Shown: positions 9,995 through 20,139 of the stretch, in pieces
How positions within the stretch are numbered: the stretch's first letter is position 1
Layout of the letters: every line of letters starts with the position of its first letter
Assembly (NCBI GenBank): GCA_902541175.1
Contig: CACBPP010000001.1
Coordinates: 260,923-324,922 of the forward strand
Origin: an uncultured SAR86 cluster bacterium
GTDB lineage: Bacteria; Pseudomonadota; Gammaproteobacteria; Magnimaribacterales; D2472
Length of the DNA: 64,000 nucleotides
Direction: 5' to 3'
Made by a program: the position numbers and the translations under genes
Notes under the pieces: generated by a model
The model's database searches: none
The model's input: the letters and a program-made list of their open reading frames with translations, nothing else
What the model was told of the DNA's origin: nothing

Positions 9995-11476
9995 CTAATT
10001 AACTATCAACATGATAGTTATAATTACAATTATACCAATACCGAATACCCTATTAATGTTTTTTTGTTTTGATAATTGAATTTCTAATTCATTTGCTTTT
10101 AAAGCATCTGCATTTTTATTACTAGAAAAACTTCTTATTTCATCGAGCGTTTCAAAAATTATAGCTGGAATCTCTGATGCTTTAAGCAAAATATCTTCTT
10201 TATTTTCAATAATGTAATCTTTCAACTTTAATGGGCTAAATTGCTCATTTAACCAATTATCTAAGTAAGGTTCCGCAATACCCCAGAAATCAAGTTCTGG
10301 ATATATTTGTCTTCCCATACCTTCGATATGAATTAATGTTTTTTGAAGCAAAACTAAGGAGGTTTGAAGAGATAAACCATATTGTCTGGTGCTTTGGAAA
10401 AGATATAGAAGTAACTTACCAAACTCTATCTCTGACAAAGGTTTCTCAAATATGGGTTCACAACAAGCTCTTAGGGTATTTTCAAGTTCAATATTATTTG
10501 TATCCGCTTTAACCCAACCAGAGCTAATGAATAAATTAGCAAGAGCTTTATAGTTTTGTTTAAGAACAGATTGCAGCATTCTAGCCAATATATATCGCTC
10601 CTCATTCGACAATGAGCCAGTTATCGCACAATCAACTGCAATATATCCAGGATTTTCAATATTCTTTTTTGAAACAAATATATTGCCTGGATGCATATCG
10701 GCATGAAAAAAGTTATCTCTAAAAACTTGATTAAGAAATATCATTACTCCATTTTCGGCAAGAATTTTTTTATTTATTCCATATTTTTCAATTTGTTCTA
10801 TGTCTGTGCATGGGATGCCATCAATTTTTTCTAAGACCATAACATTTGAAGTTGTAAGGTCCCAATAAACTTCCGGTATGTATAATTCATTTGAGTTTAA
10901 AAAATTTTTTCTAGTCAAATTTGTATTGGAGGCCTCAAGTTTTAAATCCAACTCTTTTAATATTGTAGATTCATAATCTCGCACGACCTCATTTGGCTTT
11001 AATCTGTAACTTTCACTGTAAATATAAGAAAATATTTTTGCTGCCGATTTAAGTAATCTTAGATTTCTTTTTACTTTCTTATGTATGTTTGGCCTAAGGA
11101 CTTTTACTACAACATGATCACCATTACTTAGTGTTGCTGAGTGAACTTGCGCTAGAGATGCTGCTGCTAAGGGTTTTTCATCAAATGATTCAAAAATATT
11201 TTCTATTGAATCTCCTAACTCAGATTCAACTATTTTCTTAAGTGTCTCAACATTAAATGGCTTACAACTATCAGTAAGACTTTCTAAATCTTTTGCAGTT
11301 TCAACATCAAGAATATCTGTTCTTGTAGATAAAAGTTGACCAAATTTTGTAAATATTGGTCCCAATGATTCTAAGTAGCTAGCTAGTTTTACTCCATTAG
11401 GTTCATAGAATATTCCTTTTTGAATACCAAAAAATAACATTCTAAATAACTCATATATTACGATAATAAAATTCAT
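9995..11476 (-). CDS. ubiB: Ubiquinone biosynthesis atypical kinase UbiB
   Basis: ABC1/ADCK fold: [40 protein letters not shown]. Confidence 0.95.
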   Translation of the reverse strand: MNFIIVIYELFRMLFFGIQKGIFYEPNGVKLASYLESLGPIFTKFGQLLSTRTDILDVETAKDLESLTDSCKPFNVETLKKIVESELGDSIENIFESFDEKPLAAASLAQVHSATLSNGDHVVVKVLRPNIHKKVKRNLRLLKSAAKIFSYIYSESYRLKPNEVVRDYESTILKELDLKLEASNTNLTRKNFLNSNELYIPEVYWDLTTSNVMVLEKIDGIPCTDIEQIEKYGINKKILAENGVMIFLNQVFRDNFFHADMHPGNIFVSKKNIENPGYIAVDCAITGSLSNEERYILARMLQSVLKQNYKALANLFISSGWVKADTNNIELENTLRACCEPIFEKPLSEIEFGKLLLYLFQSTRQYGLSLQTSLVLLQKTLIHIEGMGRQIYPELDFWGIAEPYLDNWLNEQFSPLKLKDYIIENKEDILLKASEIPAIIFETLDEIRSFSSNKNADALKANELEIQLSKQKNINRVFGIGIIVIITIMLIVN

Positions 11477-11970
11477 ATACCTTTAATGGCTTCTAACCTA
11501 TCAAGTTTAATAGAAATTTCTCTTAGTCGCTTGCGAATATTTTCATATTCAATATCTGAGTCATTATCAGAGGACTTAAAAAGTTTCAAAACAGAGTATG
11601 CAAAAACAGCTGACGTGTTTCCAAAGTATTTATCAATTAAATAAATAATATCAATATTTGATTTAAGAATAATATTTACAAAAACAATAGCTAGTTCGGA
11701 GTTTCCAAAAATGAGATTTTTATTTAATTTCTTAGAAACTAGTGAATTTAATAATTCAATTAAAGATCCTCTAATTTCAAATTGAGGATTATTTTTTCCA
11801 AAAGATATTTCAGAATCTTTATCATCAATTTTAATGTAGATATTTTTATGCCCTTTTATATTTATACAAAATTTTAGTGGCGAAATTTCTTCAAGAGATT
11901 TTCTAAGATTAGGAGATGACTCCTCAAGATCTTCTAGAAGTCTAATAAATAATTTATTTATATCAATCAT
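11473..11970 (-). CDS. ubiJ: UbiJ-like SCP2-domain protein
   Basis: Between ubiE and ubiB; start trimmed from 12000 to MIDINKLF because the longer frame runs into ubiE. Confidence 0.75.
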   Translation of the reverse strand: MIDINKLFIRLLEDLEESSPNLRKSLEEISPLKFCINIKGHKNIYIKIDDKDSEISFGKNNPQFEIRGSLIELLNSLVSKKLNKNLIFGNSELAIVFVNIILKSNIDIIYLIDKYFGNTSAVFAYSVLKLFKSSDNDSDIEYENIRKRLREISIKLDRLEAIKGI

Positions 11971-12712
11971 TGTAAGCAATATGTATAGCCACAACTCCAT
12001 TTAAAATATTAAAGAATCTACATTCCTTAAAACCGCTTTGTAAGATCATCTTTTTAAGAGATTCCTGATCTGGATGCATTCTTATAGATTCAGCAAGGTA
12101 TTTATAGCTTTCAGAATCATTTGCAAGAATAGATCCAAGCTTAGGAAGTATGTTAAAAGAATACCAGTCATATAACCTTGAAAACATTGGATTAATTGGC
12201 TTTGAGAATTCTAAAACCAGAAGCCTAGCATTTTTTGACAAACATCTCTTCATTTCAGAAAGACCTTTTTGTTTATCTGTGAAGTTTCTTAGACCAAAAC
12301 CAACCGTTATTAGGTCAAATGAAGAATCTTTGAAGGGCAAGCTTTCACCACTTAGCTGACAAAAAGAACAATTTGAGTTGAAGCTTTCATCAATTGCTCT
12401 ATTTCTTCCCTCATCAAGCATTTCATAATTTATGTCACTCATAAAAATTTTTGTATTTGGATATTCTTTTGATATTAACTTAGCAATATCTCCTGTCCCA
12501 CTTGCTATATCTAAAATGACATCTTTTTCACCAACAGCGGCTAGCTCAACTAAGATTTTTTTCCATAGTCTGTGCATGCCAAAAGACATTGCATCATTCA
12601 TAATGTCGTAGTTTTTTGCTACTGAGGTAAAAACCTCTCCAACGTATTTACTCTTGTCAGCTTCGTTAACTTCCTGATAGCCAAAATGTGTCTTTTTGTT
12701 TTTGTTACCCAT
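11963..12712 (-). CDS. ubiE: Ubiquinone/menaquinone C-methyltransferase
   Basis: DILDIASGTGDIAK-type SAM motif, YNDAMSFGMHRLWK, GFGLRNFTDK. Confidence 0.96.
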   Translation of the reverse strand: MGNKNKKTHFGYQEVNEADKSKYVGEVFTSVAKNYDIMNDAMSFGMHRLWKKILVELAAVGEKDVILDIASGTGDIAKLISKEYPNTKIFMSDINYEMLDEGRNRAIDESFNSNCSFCQLSGESLPFKDSSFDLITVGFGLRNFTDKQKGLSEMKRCLSKNARLLVLEFSKPINPMFSRLYDWYSFNILPKLGSILANDSESYKYLAESIRMHPDQESLKKMILQSGFKECRFFNILNGVVAIHIAYND

Positions 12713-13565
12713 TATCTCTAAATTTTATGAAGTTATTGTATCTACTTTGATTAATTTGACCATTCGCCAGACCTTCAATGACAAAGCAGCCTTTGTTATT
12801 AATATGATTACAATTTGTAAATTTGCAACCTTTAGATGCTTCAAGAATTTCCTCAAAACCACTAATAATATGATCTTTACTATAATTTTTTATTTCAATA
12901 TCTCTCATTCCAGGTGAATCTATTATTTTTGTATTATTTTGCAATTCATATAATGATGATATTGAAGTTGTATGAACTCCTTGCTCATTAGACAAAGAAT
13001 TTGTTTTAAGTTTTTTTCCAATAAGCTTAGATGATAGTGTTGATTTGCCTGCACCAGAATTACCAACAAAAAGAACAGATTTTTGTTTTAAAAAATCTAT
13101 GAGCTCTTTAAGATTATCACCATGCTTTGCAGAGCAATCAATAGTACTTATGCCTAAGCTTTTATAGATATCAAGCTTAATTTTATATTCATTATCAGAT
13201 TCAATATCGATTTTATTATTAATAATGAAAGGCTCTATATTTGATAGTTTTGATTTTAATATCCATTTATCTATAAATTCTGAAGAAGTTTTTGGTTTTG
13301 GCGTAACTATTATTCCTACATGACTTATGTTTGCTGCAAAAAGCTTTGTCCTGCTACCATCTGATTTAGAAAGTTTAGTTTTTCTTTCTTGGATGCTAAG
13401 AATTTTTCCGTTTAGCTTCTTGCTATCTTGAATAATTTCTAGCTCAACAAAGTCACCAACAACAACGTTTTTTATTGCTAAGCATGAGAATTCACCAAAT
13501 TTTGTCTTAACCAAACAGCTATTTGAATAAAATTCTACAATCTGTCCAGTTTGAACTTTTTTCAT
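12705..13565 (-). CDS. rsgA: Small ribosomal subunit biogenesis GTPase RsgA
   Basis: FVGNSGAGKSTLSSKLIG, DSPGMRDIEI, C-terminal Cys/His cluster. Start trimmed to MKKVQTG because the 13625 start overlaps divergent orn. Confidence 0.93.
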   Translation of the reverse strand: MKKVQTGQIVEFYSNSCLVKTKFGEFSCLAIKNVVVGDFVELEIIQDSKKLNGKILSIQERKTKLSKSDGSRTKLFAANISHVGIIVTPKPKTSSEFIDKWILKSKLSNIEPFIINNKIDIESDNEYKIKLDIYKSLGISTIDCSAKHGDNLKELIDFLKQKSVLFVGNSGAGKSTLSSKLIGKKLKTNSLSNEQGVHTTSISSLYELQNNTKIIDSPGMRDIEIKNYSKDHIISGFEEILEASKGCKFTNCNHINNKGCFVIEGLANGQINQSRYNNFIKFRDNG

Positions 13566-13606
13566 AATAGGAACAAAATACACTAAAGAGGCGATTATAA
13601 AAAGAT

Positions 13607-14155
13607 ATGAAAACTTTACAATCAAGAGATAATTTAGTCTGGATTGATCTAGAAATGACTGGTTTAGATCCAGATAAAGAAAAAATTATCGAAATAGCTA
13701 CTCTAATAACTGATTCCAGTCTAAATATTATTGCAGAGGGCCCTAATTTAATCATTTCGCAACCTAAAGAAATTCTTAATTCTATGGATGAATGGAATCA
13801 AAATCAGCACGGATCGTCTGGTTTAACAGATGAGGTCTTAAAAAGTAACGTAACAGAACAAATTGCAGAAATTGAAACCTTAGAGTTTATTTCAAAATAT
13901 GTAGGAGAAAATATGTCACCTATGTGTGGAAATACTGTTTCTCATGATAGACGCTTTTTATCAAAGTACATGCCAAGATTAGAGGCGTACTTTAATTATA
14001 GACATATTGATGTCTCGTCTTTCAAGGAAGTTGCTGTACGCTGGATGAATGAAGCCCAAATTTATGAAAAAAAAGGATCTCATAGAGCTCTTGGAGATAT
14101 TAAAGAGTCTGTAGAAGAACTTAGATTTTATAAAAAACTATTTATGCCAGAATAA
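13607..14155 (+). CDS. orn: Oligoribonuclease
   Basis: NLVWIDLEMTGLDPDKEKIIEIATLITD; HRALGDIKESVEELRFY. Confidence 0.97.
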   Translation: MKTLQSRDNLVWIDLEMTGLDPDKEKIIEIATLITDSSLNIIAEGPNLIISQPKEILNSMDEWNQNQHGSSGLTDEVLKSNVTEQIAEIETLEFISKYVGENMSPMCGNTVSHDRRFLSKYMPRLEAYFNYRHIDVSSFKEVAVRWMNEAQIYEKKGSHRALGDIKESVEELRFYKKLFMPE

Positions 14156-14156
14156 T

Positions 14157-14483
14157 TTATTCTTTTTTGTTAGAGGGTTGGATGTTTAAAGGAAAAGGAC
14201 TTACTTGACCTTTATTCTCTTTTATTTTTGCCTCGCCAGTTTCGTTAACTTCATCAATTCTCACAATAGAATTGATAGGTATATAACTTCTCTCAACCAG
14301 TGAAAATTCATTTTTTAATTTTTCTGAACTTGGATCAACTACTAGCTGTTTATCTTTATTGAAGATATACTCTTCCACCTCGATAAAACCGTACATATCA
14401 CTTTGGTAAATTTGTTTAGCAAAAACTTCATAAATTTCACCAAGCTGTATGAAAATTATCTTGTAAACATTTTTTGTTTTCAT
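14157..14483 (-). CDS. DUF1820-like protein
   Basis: YKIIFIQLGEIYEVFAKQIYQSDMYGFIEVEEYIF resembles DUF1820 family. Confidence 0.75.
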   Translation of the reverse strand: MKTKNVYKIIFIQLGEIYEVFAKQIYQSDMYGFIEVEEYIFNKDKQLVVDPSSEKLKNEFSLVERSYIPINSIVRIDEVNETGEAKIKENKGQVSPFPLNIQPSNKKE

Positions 14484-14542
14484 AATACTTAATTATATGG
14501 GAATAATGTTTGATAATTAAAGCTATAGAAAGTTAATTAAAT

Positions 14543-15868
14543 ATGACAAAAAAATTATTTATAAAAACACATGGTTGTCAGATGAATGAATATGATTCTG
14601 CAAAAATGTTTGATCTTTTAGAAGAAAAAGAAAACTTTGAATTAGCAGAAAATGAAGAGGAAGCAGATCTTTTAATCCTTAACACCTGTTCGATAAGGGA
14701 AAAAGCACAAGAAAAGGTATTTCATCAAATTGGAAGATGGCGAAAAATAAAAGATAAAAATCCTGATTTGAAAATTGCTATAGGAGGATGTGTTGCATCA
14801 CAAGAAGGTGAAAATATAATCAAAAGAGCTCCTGCAGTAGATATCGTATTTGGACCTCAGACACTCCACAAATTACCAGAGCTATATGAAAATAAAAATA
14901 AAACAAACATTAATCAAGTTGATATTTCATTTCCAAAATTAGAAAAATTTAATCATATTCCTGTGCATGGAACTGGCGAACCCTCAGCGTTTGTTTCAAT
15001 CATTGAGGGCTGCAATAAATATTGTTCTTTTTGTGTTGTTCCAAAAACAAGAGGTCATGAGGTATCAAGAACAATTGAAGATATTTTGAATGAGATATCT
15101 GCACTTGCAGAAAATGGAACTAGAGAGATTCATTTATTGGGCCAAAATGTAAATAATTTCAAAGGCACCTATAAAGGTGAAAAATCTTCTTTAGCTAAAT
15201 TGATTGAGTTAACAGCAAAAATAGAAAATATTGAAAGGATAAGGTATACAACAAGCCATCCACATGAATTTAAAGATGATCTTGTTGAAGTTTACGATAA
15301 GGTACCAGAGCTTGTAAGTCATGTTCATCTTCCTGTACAAAGTGGTTCAGATAGAATATTAAAATTAATGAGAAGACGTTATAACGTAGAAAAATACCTT
15401 AATCTTATTGAAAAAATTCGTAATGTTCGACCTGACATGAGTTTTTCTTCAGATTTTATTGTTGGCTTTCCCGGTGAGACAAATGATGATTTCATGGGGA
15501 CCATGAATGTAATTAATGAAGTAAGGTTTGATGAGTCATTTAGTTTTATATATAGTCCCAGACCAAATACAACTGCATCAGACATGGAAGATGATGTGAC
15601 TCAAGAAGAAAAAAAAGAAAGATTAAATATTCTTCAAGAGAGACTAAACCAACTTTCATTTGGATTTAGCAGAAAGAAGGTTGGCACATTGCAAAACTGC
15701 TTAGTCTATGGGCAGTCAAAAAGAGATCCAGGACAATTACAAGGAAGAACTATATGTAATCGAGTTGTTAATTTTCCATCAAATGATATTGATTTAGTTG
15801 GACAAATCATTAATATTCAAATTAATGAAGCACTGCCAAATTGTTTAAGAGGTAATTTACAAAATTAA
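14543..15868 (+). CDS. miaB: tRNA-2-methylthio-N6-dimethylallyladenosine synthase
   Basis: Radical [30 protein letters not shown] region. Confidence 0.97.
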   Translation: MTKKLFIKTHGCQMNEYDSAKMFDLLEEKENFELAENEEEADLLILNTCSIREKAQEKVFHQIGRWRKIKDKNPDLKIAIGGCVASQEGENIIKRAPAVDIVFGPQTLHKLPELYENKNKTNINQVDISFPKLEKFNHIPVHGTGEPSAFVSIIEGCNKYCSFCVVPKTRGHEVSRTIEDILNEISALAENGTREIHLLGQNVNNFKGTYKGEKSSLAKLIELTAKIENIERIRYTTSHPHEFKDDLVEVYDKVPELVSHVHLPVQSGSDRILKLMRRRYNVEKYLNLIEKIRNVRPDMSFSSDFIVGFPGETNDDFMGTMNVINEVRFDESFSFIYSPRPNTTASDMEDDVTQEEKKERLNILQERLNQLSFGFSRKKVGTLQNCLVYGQSKRDPGQLQGRTICNRVVNFPSNDIDLVGQIINIQINEALPNCLRGNLQN

Positions 15869-16824
15869 TGTCAACTGATTCATCTTTAACTAGTCTAGAA
15901 TTACAACCCTCAGATGCAAATGTTATGGTTAGGTTCGTTGGCGAACTTAATGAAAATCTTAAATTTGTAGAAAAGACATTTAATGTAAAGATTTTTCAAA
16001 ATGGCAATAATCTTAAAATTAAAGGAAACAAAAAAGATGTTGATCTTTCCGTAGATGCTTTAAGAAAGTTATACGAAGCAGCAGGCCAAGGAATTGAGAT
16101 TAATAGCGAAACACTAAATTTGTGCATACAAGAGTCAGATAAAAACATGACTAATGTTATTAAAATCAAAACACCTAAAAAAAGTGTCATGCCAAGAGGA
16201 AAAAATCAGAAAACTTATATTGAAAATATTTCAAATAATGAGATTAACTTTGGAATTGGTCCCGCTGGAACTGGAAAAACATACCTGGCTGTTGCACTAG
16301 CAGTTGATCATCTTTTAAATGAAAAAGTAGATAGAATTATTTTAATAAGGCCTGCAGTAGAAGCTGGTGAAAAACTTGGGTTTTTACCAGGAGATTTATC
16401 TCAAAAAGTTGATCCATATCTTCGCCCTCTTTACGATGCTTTATATGAGATGCTCGGAGTTGAAAAAACTGAAAAACTACTTGAAAGAGGTATAGTTGAA
16501 ATAGCTCCTTTAGCATATATGAGAGGAAGGACACTAAATAACTCATTTATAATTGTCGATGAAAGCCAAAATACGACAAAAGAACAAATGAAGATGGTTT
16601 TAACTAGAATGGGCTTTGGTTCTTATCTTGTAATTAATGGAGATTTAACTCAAATAGATCTTCCAAAAAATATTAAATCAGGCTTGTCAGATGCTATAGA
16701 AGTTCTTAAAGATACTGATGGCATAGGCTTTACTAACTTTTCGTCATCAGATGTTGTGAGGCATCCTCTAGTTAAAAAAATTATTGATGCTTATAAATAT
16801 TTTGAGGACAAGTTAGGTTTATAG
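15868..16824 (+). CDS. ybeZ: PhoH-like protein YbeZ
   Basis: GPAGTGKTYLAVALAV, IVDESQNTTKEQMKMVLTRMG; miaB-ybeZ-ybeY-corC-lnt synteny. Confidence 0.95.
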   Translation: MSTDSSLTSLELQPSDANVMVRFVGELNENLKFVEKTFNVKIFQNGNNLKIKGNKKDVDLSVDALRKLYEAAGQGIEINSETLNLCIQESDKNMTNVIKIKTPKKSVMPRGKNQKTYIENISNNEINFGIGPAGTGKTYLAVALAVDHLLNEKVDRIILIRPAVEAGEKLGFLPGDLSQKVDPYLRPLYDALYEMLGVEKTEKLLERGIVEIAPLAYMRGRTLNNSFIIVDESQNTTKEQMKMVLTRMGFGSYLVINGDLTQIDLPKNIKSGLSDAIEVLKDTDGIGFTNFSSSDVVRHPLVKKIIDAYKYFEDKLGL

Positions 16825-17271
16825 GTGAGTCTCAATATTTTAACATCAGGTGATTTTTCAATTTCAACTCAACTTGAGAATAAACTTAATATGGCCTTTT
16901 CATTAATTTGTGAGGAAGAAAAGCTCTCCAACTGTTCTGTGAATTTAAAAATTTTAAACAATAATGAAATACAAGAACTAAACAACAAGTACAGAAAGAA
17001 AAACTCACCCACAAATGTACTATCTTTTACAAATGAAGATATCTCAAAGCCAATCACAGGAGATTTGGGTGATATTGCAATAAGTTATCAATATTTAGAA
17101 GATGAATCTCGTCAACAAAATAAAAAATTTGATGATCATTTAATTCACATGTTAATTCATGGCGTATATCATATATTAGGGTTTGACCATGAAAATAATG
17201 AAATGGCAGCTCAAATGGAAAATAAAGAGATAAAATTGCTGAAAAAAATAAATATCGACAATCCATATTAA
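16825..17271 (+). CDS. ybeY: Endoribonuclease YbeY
   Basis: HMLIHGVYHILGFDHEND-type zinc motif; GTG start; synteny. Confidence 0.95.
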   Translation: MSLNILTSGDFSISTQLENKLNMAFSLICEEEKLSNCSVNLKILNNNEIQELNNKYRKKNSPTNVLSFTNEDISKPITGDLGDIAISYQYLEDESRQQNKKFDDHLIHMLIHGVYHILGFDHENNEMAAQMENKEIKLLKKINIDNPY

Positions 17272-18128
17272 TGAACGAAAAAATAAATCAAGAAGATAAT
17301 AAGCCTCCGTCGGGGATTATTAATAAATTAAAAAAATATTTTAGAAATCCATTTTTCATAAAAACTCAAAGCGTATCAGAAGTAACTGAGTTTCTAAAAG
17401 ACGCCGTTGACCAAAAAATTATTGATAAAGAGGCGGAATCAATTGCCAGTAAAGCAATTCGTTTAGGAGATATCACTGTAAAAGAGATAATGATTCCAAA
17501 AGTTGATATGGTAACAATACAAGTTAAAGACGATACTAACGAAATTATCAAAAGGATAATTGAATCAGGCCACTCTAGATATCCAGTCTTGGGTGAGGAA
17601 AGAAATGAGGTAGCTGGTATCTTATTAGCTAAGGATATCTTACCAAAACTATTTAAAGGTACTGCCGATTTTGATATTAATGAGATGCTTAGAGATCCAA
17701 ATGTTGTTCCTGAAACCAAAAAGGCTGATTCACTTCTAGAAGAATTTAAACAAGATAGATCTCATTTAGCAGTAGTTATAGATGAATATGGAGAAATATG
17801 TGGACTTATTACAATTGAAGATATTCTTGAAGAATTAGTTGGAGAGATTGAAGATGAACATGACATCGAAGAGCAAGAAATAATAGAAGTTTCAACTAAT
17901 AAATATAATGTAGATGCAAAAATTGAAATAGAAGAGTTTGTTAGTTTCTTTGAACTTGAACTAGATCCACTTACTATTGATGCCGAAACTTTGGGAGGCT
18001 TATTTATTTCTGAATTTGGAGTGTTACCAAAGATTGGCGATAAAATTAAATTAGAGAATATCTCAATAAAAGTTTCAGACACAAATAATAGAAGAATAAA
18101 GAAGTTTATTGTTTCAATAAATAAATGA
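17271..18128 (+). CDS. corC: CorC/YbeX family CBS-domain protein
   Basis: IMIPKVDMV, two CBS domains, CorC_HlyC C-terminus. Confidence 0.93.
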   Translation: MNEKINQEDNKPPSGIINKLKKYFRNPFFIKTQSVSEVTEFLKDAVDQKIIDKEAESIASKAIRLGDITVKEIMIPKVDMVTIQVKDDTNEIIKRIIESGHSRYPVLGEERNEVAGILLAKDILPKLFKGTADFDINEMLRDPNVVPETKKADSLLEEFKQDRSHLAVVIDEYGEICGLITIEDILEELVGEIEDEHDIEEQEIIEVSTNKYNVDAKIEIEEFVSFFELELDPLTIDAETLGGLFISEFGVLPKIGDKIKLENISIKVSDTNNRRIKKFIVSINK

Positions 18129-19585
18129 AGATTTTAAATTTTATTATTCCAGCATTATTTGGATTAATAGGTATTTTTGCATTCGCACCCTTCTCAATTA
18201 AATTCTTAATTTTCATATCTTATGGTTATTTGATTCGCTTATTAATATCAAATAATAATGGTGTCTTTTGGAAGGTTTTTTGCTGGGGTTTAGGGCATTG
18301 GGGATTAGGAATGTCTTGGATAATAGTGAGTGTTTACTATTATGGAGAAACAACAATAGCAATGTCTTCAATTATATATATTCTATTAGTTGTAATATTA
18401 ACATTGATATTTACTTCCCCACTATTGTTACTAAAATCAGCCTTAAGTTTTACTAAAATAAACAACAACTTTTATAGTGTTCTTTTTATTTCTTCTATAT
18501 TTGCTATTAGCGAGTTTAGTAGATATTTTTTTCTAAACGGGGTTCCATGGCTAATACCAGGTAATATATTTTTGGATACAATATCACAGAATATTTATCC
18601 TATCTTTGGCGTAACAGCTGCCTCCTTTTTCATTTATTTTATATGCGCATTATTCATCGTTTACTCAAATAATAAGATATCCTATGTTTCAGCTGCAATA
18701 CTTATAATTTCCTTATTACCATTTTCACCTGCAGATGAAATCAAAGATGGTATCAAGGTGTCAATTGTTCAACCAGCATCAGATCCTTTTTTAAAATATG
18801 AAGATAATTATTATTTAAAGATCGAGGACAACCTAAATAAACTTATAGATACAGTTTCTAAAGATTCTGAGTTAGTTGTATTACCTGAAGCTGAGCTGCC
18901 GTACTCTCAAAATAGTATTAGATTTATAGATTTTCTAAAAAATACAGAAATTTCAGAAAAAATTATTTTAGGCGTATGGAAATATGAAGATGCAAAATTA
19001 TATAACGCAATTTATAGTCCTAGATATAATGAAGCATATAAAAAAATACATCTAGTACCATTTGGTGAGTATATTCCTTTTATTGAAGGTCTTAGAGGAA
19101 TAATAAATTTTTTTGATTTACCAATGTCCAATGTTTCTCATGGGAGCCAGTTACAAGAAAATATAAGGATTCTTGATAATATTCCCATTTCTAGTCCAAT
19201 TTGCTTTGATATTGCCTTTCCAAATACAGTAAGAAAGATGAATAAAAGTTCTTTATTAATGATTAATGTCTCAAATGACACATGGTTTGGAAATTCTATT
19301 GGACCATATCATCATTTAAGTATTGCTAGAGTGAGATCTATTGAGAACAATAGATATACAATAAGAGCAACAAATGACGGTATATCAGCAATTATTTCTA
19401 ATAAAGGAACAATTGTTACTTTATTAGATAAAGGAAAGTCAGACATTCTTGAGGGTAACGTAGAATTAATTAAAAATAGTACTTTTTATTCAAGAAATGG
19501 ACATTTATTTTTTATAATTTTATCGTTTATAATAGTTTTAATTCCTTTTTTAAAGATTATATGGAAAAAAGCACTAAGATCTTAA
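18125..19585 (+). CDS. lnt: Apolipoprotein N-acyltransferase
   Basis: N-terminal TMs plus nitrilase domain (LPEAELPY, KIHLVPFGEYIPF, SNDTWFG). Confidence 0.95.
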   Translation: MKILNFIIPALFGLIGIFAFAPFSIKFLIFISYGYLIRLLISNNNGVFWKVFCWGLGHWGLGMSWIIVSVYYYGETTIAMSSIIYILLVVILTLIFTSPLLLLKSALSFTKINNNFYSVLFISSIFAISEFSRYFFLNGVPWLIPGNIFLDTISQNIYPIFGVTAASFFIYFICALFIVYSNNKISYVSAAILIISLLPFSPADEIKDGIKVSIVQPASDPFLKYEDNYYLKIEDNLNKLIDTVSKDSELVVLPEAELPYSQNSIRFIDFLKNTEISEKIILGVWKYEDAKLYNAIYSPRYNEAYKKIHLVPFGEYIPFIEGLRGIINFFDLPMSNVSHGSQLQENIRILDNIPISSPICFDIAFPNTVRKMNKSSLLMINVSNDTWFGNSIGPYHHLSIARVRSIENNRYTIRATNDGISAIISNKGTIVTLLDKGKSDILEGNVELIKNSTFYSRNGHLFFIILSFIIVLIPFLKIIWKKALRS

Positions 19586-20112
19586 TTTGTTCGGTTGTTA
19601 TGACATTTTTCTTTACTGAATCTTATAGTAAAAATAATGAAATTATTGTTGATATTTCTGAGCAAAGGCTCTATTTGTATAATAATGATAATTTAGTCCA
19701 AAGTTTTCCAGTTTCAACATCAAAATATGGGGAAGGGCAAATTGAAAATTCCTTTAAAACTCCACTGGGATTGCATGAAATTAAAGAAAAAATTGGAGAT
19801 AAAGCGCCAATTAATACAATATTTACTGCAAGAGAAAACACAAACAAAAGAGCAGAAATTCAAATCAATCCTAATGATACAGAGGATGACTTTGTAACAT
19901 CCAGAATATTATGGCTAGATGGGCTTGAAAACGGTATAAATAGGGGGGTTGGAGTAGATTCCTATAGCAGATATATCTATATACATGGTACCCACGAAGA
20001 GGGCTTAATTGGTCAAAAAGCCTCACACGGATGTATAAGAATGTTCAACAATGATGTGATAGAGCTATTCGATATGGTATCAGAAGGGACAAAAGTCCAA
20101 ATTAGAGCCTAA
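19561..20112 (+). CDS. L,D-transpeptidase (YkuD family)
   Basis: Signal peptide, IYIHGTHEEGLIGQKASHGCIRM catalytic motif; overlaps lnt 3' end. Confidence 0.93.
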   Translation: MEKSTKILICSVVMTFFFTESYSKNNEIIVDISEQRLYLYNNDNLVQSFPVSTSKYGEGQIENSFKTPLGLHEIKEKIGDKAPINTIFTARENTNKRAEIQINPNDTEDDFVTSRILWLDGLENGINRGVGVDSYSRYIYIHGTHEEGLIGQKASHGCIRMFNNDVIELFDMVSEGTKVQIRA

Positions 20113-20139
20113 ATCATCTAGTTTTCTAATTTATTAAAT

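Noticed and set aside
17366-17719. 117-aa antisense ORF (and 17762-18082, 106 aa) opposite corC
   Set aside because: Shadow ORFs of a strong CDS; Ser-rich low-complexity translation with no domain.
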